Positions 62,409-64,000 of a stretch of DNA of 64,000 bases are shown in pieces. Origin of the DNA: Haloechinothrix alba (lineage in GTDB: Bacteria; Actinomycetota; Actinomycetes; Mycobacteriales; Pseudonocardiaceae); assembly GCF_900188115.1 (NCBI RefSeq), contig NZ_FZNW01000021.1, positions 36,717 through 100,716 of the forward strand, read 5' to 3'. Every line of letters starts with the position of its first letter. Position 1 is the first letter of the stretch. A program made the translations under genes and the position numbers. Under the pieces are notes generated by a model. The model ran no database searches and was not told where the DNA came from. It was given only the letters and a program-made list of their open reading frames with translations.

Positions 62409-63238
62409 GGTGCCTCCTGCTCGGTGCGGGACAGCCGCAGGATCCTGCGTGCCCTCTCGACTACGGGTTTGTCGACCATCTGGCCGTCCAGTACGGCGAC
62501 GCCGTCGTGCCGTTCGGCGTCGACGACCGCACGAGCCCATCGCAGCTCGTGCTGCGCCGGACTCAGGCTTTCGGTGACGATGGGAACCTGCCGTGGATGG
62601 ATGCACAACTTGCCTGCGAAGCCGAGCCGTGCTGCCAGGGCGGTCTCCTCGCGCAACGGTGCATCGTCGGCCAGCTGACCGCATACGCCGTCAACGGGCG
62701 GCGCGAGGCCGGCCACCGCGGAGGCGAGTACCAATGCCGTGCGCGGATACGCCATCGCGGTCGCATCACTCGCCGCCACTCCGAGTTGCGCAGCGAGGTC
62801 GAAGCTACCGAAGGCGAGCCGTTCCACTCCGCTCGCCATGGCGAGACTCTCTGCTCGGGACACGCCCTTAGCCGTCTCGATGAGCGCGACGACACACGAG
62901 CCGGGCGCCAGGAGGGTGGTGAGTTGCTCGATGCTCGCCGCGTCTTCGCTCTTGGGCACCATGACGATGCACTCGCGGCGGCGGACCATGGATATGTCAT
63001 CGGCGTGCCACTCGGTATCCGGCGGGTTCACGCGGACGGCGGCCGGGTGACCGGCGTCGAGCCACTCTGCGGCGGCCGACCGGGCATCGTGCTTGCGCGG
63101 CTCCGCCACAGCGTCCTCGAGGTCGATAACCATCACATCCGGGGAAGCGGCCTCGGCCTTCGCGAAGCGATCCGGGGTGTCGCCGGGCACGAACAACCAT
63201 GTCCGCGCGTCGCGCGCCCGTTCTGCAGCTGAGCTCAT
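62405..63238 (-). CDS. HpcH/HpaI-fold CoA-ester lyase (citramalyl/malyl-CoA-lyase-like)
   Basis: A 277-residue TIM-barrel protein of the CitE/HpcH family. TWLFVPGDTPDRFAKAEAA and MVIDLEDAVAEPRKHDAR open it; VRVNPPD, VALIETAKGV (metal Glu) and FGSFDLAAQLG (metal Asp) complete the Mg2+/carbonyl site. Relatives split citramalyl-, malyl- or beta-hydroxyacyl-CoA into a 2-oxoacid and acetyl- or propionyl-CoA. It is the first gene of the minus-strand unit; the ribosome site before ATG 63238 is weak. Confidence 0.87.
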   Translation of the reverse strand: MSSAAERARDARTWLFVPGDTPDRFAKAEAASPDVMVIDLEDAVAEPRKHDARSAAAEWLDAGHPAAVRVNPPDTEWHADDISMVRRRECIVMVPKSEDAASIEQLTTLLAPGSCVVALIETAKGVSRAESLAMASGVERLAFGSFDLAAQLGVAASDATAMAYPRTALVLASAVAGLAPPVDGVCGQLADDAPLREETALAARLGFAGKLCIHPRQVPIVTESLSPAQHELRWARAVVDAERHDGVAVLDGQMVDKPVVERARRILRLSRTEQEAP

Positions 63239-63467
63239 CGGGCGACCGACCCTGTCGTCACGAGTGATGTGGAGGGAGCCGCACCATGGCGCCGGTGCCC
63301 GGCTGCCGGCGACCGGCGGTGGTCGGGCCGGAGCGCGACGGCACCGCGGCCGGAGGCTGGACCTGCGTCGGGCGGGGGTGTCTTCGCGGGGTTCGACACG
63401 TGCTCGCTTTCGGTCTCGGAGGGTGGGCCTGACGTGCGCATGTGTAGTCCGAGGATGCATCGATGTG

Positions 63468-63497
63468 ACTATAAAATTGAATATAGTTTACATTAAC
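63468..63497. promoter_or_regulatory. A/T-rich island ahead of the lyase operon
   Basis: CTATAAAATTGAATATAGTT continuing TACATTAAC, 230 bases upstream (minus strand) of ATG 63238. AAAATTGAATA is identical to the start of the island at 9834. No other gene is seen between 63239 and 63726. Confidence 0.5.
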
Positions 63498-63726
63498 TGG
63501 ACCGTGCAACCGGCGGGTTCTCGCATGTGACCTGCTGCACCATCTGGTGCCGGTGATCGCTCTGGCGGTGGATCGGTCTGCGCCGCCTGCCCGTGGGCCG
63601 GCGGGAACATGCGTGGCGCAGGCTGGGTGGCGCGGTGTTGTGCACCGCGTGCGGTGGTGATGTTGCCTGGGTCTTGTTGTGCCGGGTTGTTGGATCTCGG
63701 GCGACGGGCTGGACGGTCGGGTGGTG

Positions 63727-63902
63727 TTCGTGCGCGGTCGGGGTGAGCATGCCGAGTGCGCTGTGGCGGCGCCGGCGGTCGTAGAAGATCTCGAGGTATT
63801 CGACGATCGCTTTGGCCAGTCCGATCCCGGTCATCCACGTCTTGCGGTCGAGTACCTCGGTGTGCATGCGCCCCGGAATGACTCGATGCCGGCGTTATCG
63901 TA
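63727..63902 (-). pseudogene. IS3-family transposase, C-terminal fragment
   Basis: From the right, YDNAGIESFRG is followed after a one-base frameshift by MHTEVLDRKTWMTGIGLAKA and then YLEIFYDRRRRHSALGMLTP, the typical carboxy end of IS3-family (DDE) transposases. Homology ends near 63727, where the frame runs on into low-complexity sequence. The catalytic part and the second orf are absent. It marks past insertion at the right side of the catabolic island. Confidence 0.7.
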
Positions 63903-64000
63903 GCTTTATCCGGCTAATAGCTTCGCCTTCCGGTTTTTGGCCGGTTAACGTTTTCAGTCTCGTCGGGCTGTGAGTCGCCTGATTTGTTCTTCGTGGTCTC

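Noticed and set aside
63954..64000. Minus-strand 15-codon open end (DHEEQIRRLTARRD) at the window edge
   Set aside because: It could be the tail of a gene beyond the window, but it is too short to support a feature.

Overview
The window looks like a chromosomal segment of a high-GC actinobacterium, most likely of the Pseudonocardiaceae type. Coding third positions are overwhelmingly G or C, GTG starts are common, genes overlap in ATGA/GTGA junctions, and it carries Mce lipid-import genes, an IS982-type remnant and CoA-based catabolic families typical of that group. No genus can be named from the sequence alone.

Layout. (1) 1-9784, + strand: the distal part of an mce operon, with five Mce/MlaD subunits (the first cut by the window edge), an RND/MMPL-type membrane protein, a membrane-anchored parvulin-like foldase and a 71-residue two-helix membrane protein. 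(2) 9978-12893, +: an FAD amine-oxidase-like enzyme, a polytopic membrane protein and orphan cytochrome-oxidase subunit III (NorE-like) and subunit IV-like proteins. (3) 14944-12896, -: a phosphotransferase and a DUF7064/7065-like protein. (4) 15.1-18.7 kb: a recombination scar with a broken IS982 transposase, an intact NmrA-like gene, a truncated YrbE/MlaE permease start, a TetR carboxy-terminal fragment and the 3' half of a tRNA-like sequence. (5) 18.7-63.2 kb: a dense catabolic island. (6) The right edge holds an IS3 transposase fragment.

The catabolic island contains four acyl-CoA ligase-type proteins, three acyl-CoA dehydrogenases, five enoyl-CoA hydratase-fold proteins (one fused to a SnoaL-like domain), two MaoC/hot-dog hydratases, four SDR dehydrogenases, three thiolases, an HMG-CoA-synthase-like protein fused to a zinc-ribbon/OB-fold (DUF35) domain, a CoA-transferase-family protein, a citramalyl/malyl-CoA-lyase-type protein, an aldehyde dehydrogenase, a Rieske oxygenase alpha/beta pair, a CYP124/125-like P450, a ferredoxin and its reductase, two SCP2-like proteins, a nitronate-monooxygenase-family flavoprotein and a metallo-beta-lactamase-fold hydrolase. 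Control genes are an ECF-type sigma factor, a large LuxR (LAL) regulator and a TetR regulator. The simplest reading is uptake, oxygenation, CoA activation and beta-oxidation-like breakdown of a hydrophobic cyclic or branched compound (steroid-, terpenoid- or alkyl-aromatic-like). The substrate is not determined.

The most distinctive non-coding feature is a set of about 14 short, extremely A/T-rich islands standing in the GC-rich DNA, nearly all just upstream of an operon's first gene. Several share a TATTC(A/T) core, and some contain perfect small palindromes. They look like the promoters or operators of one regulon.
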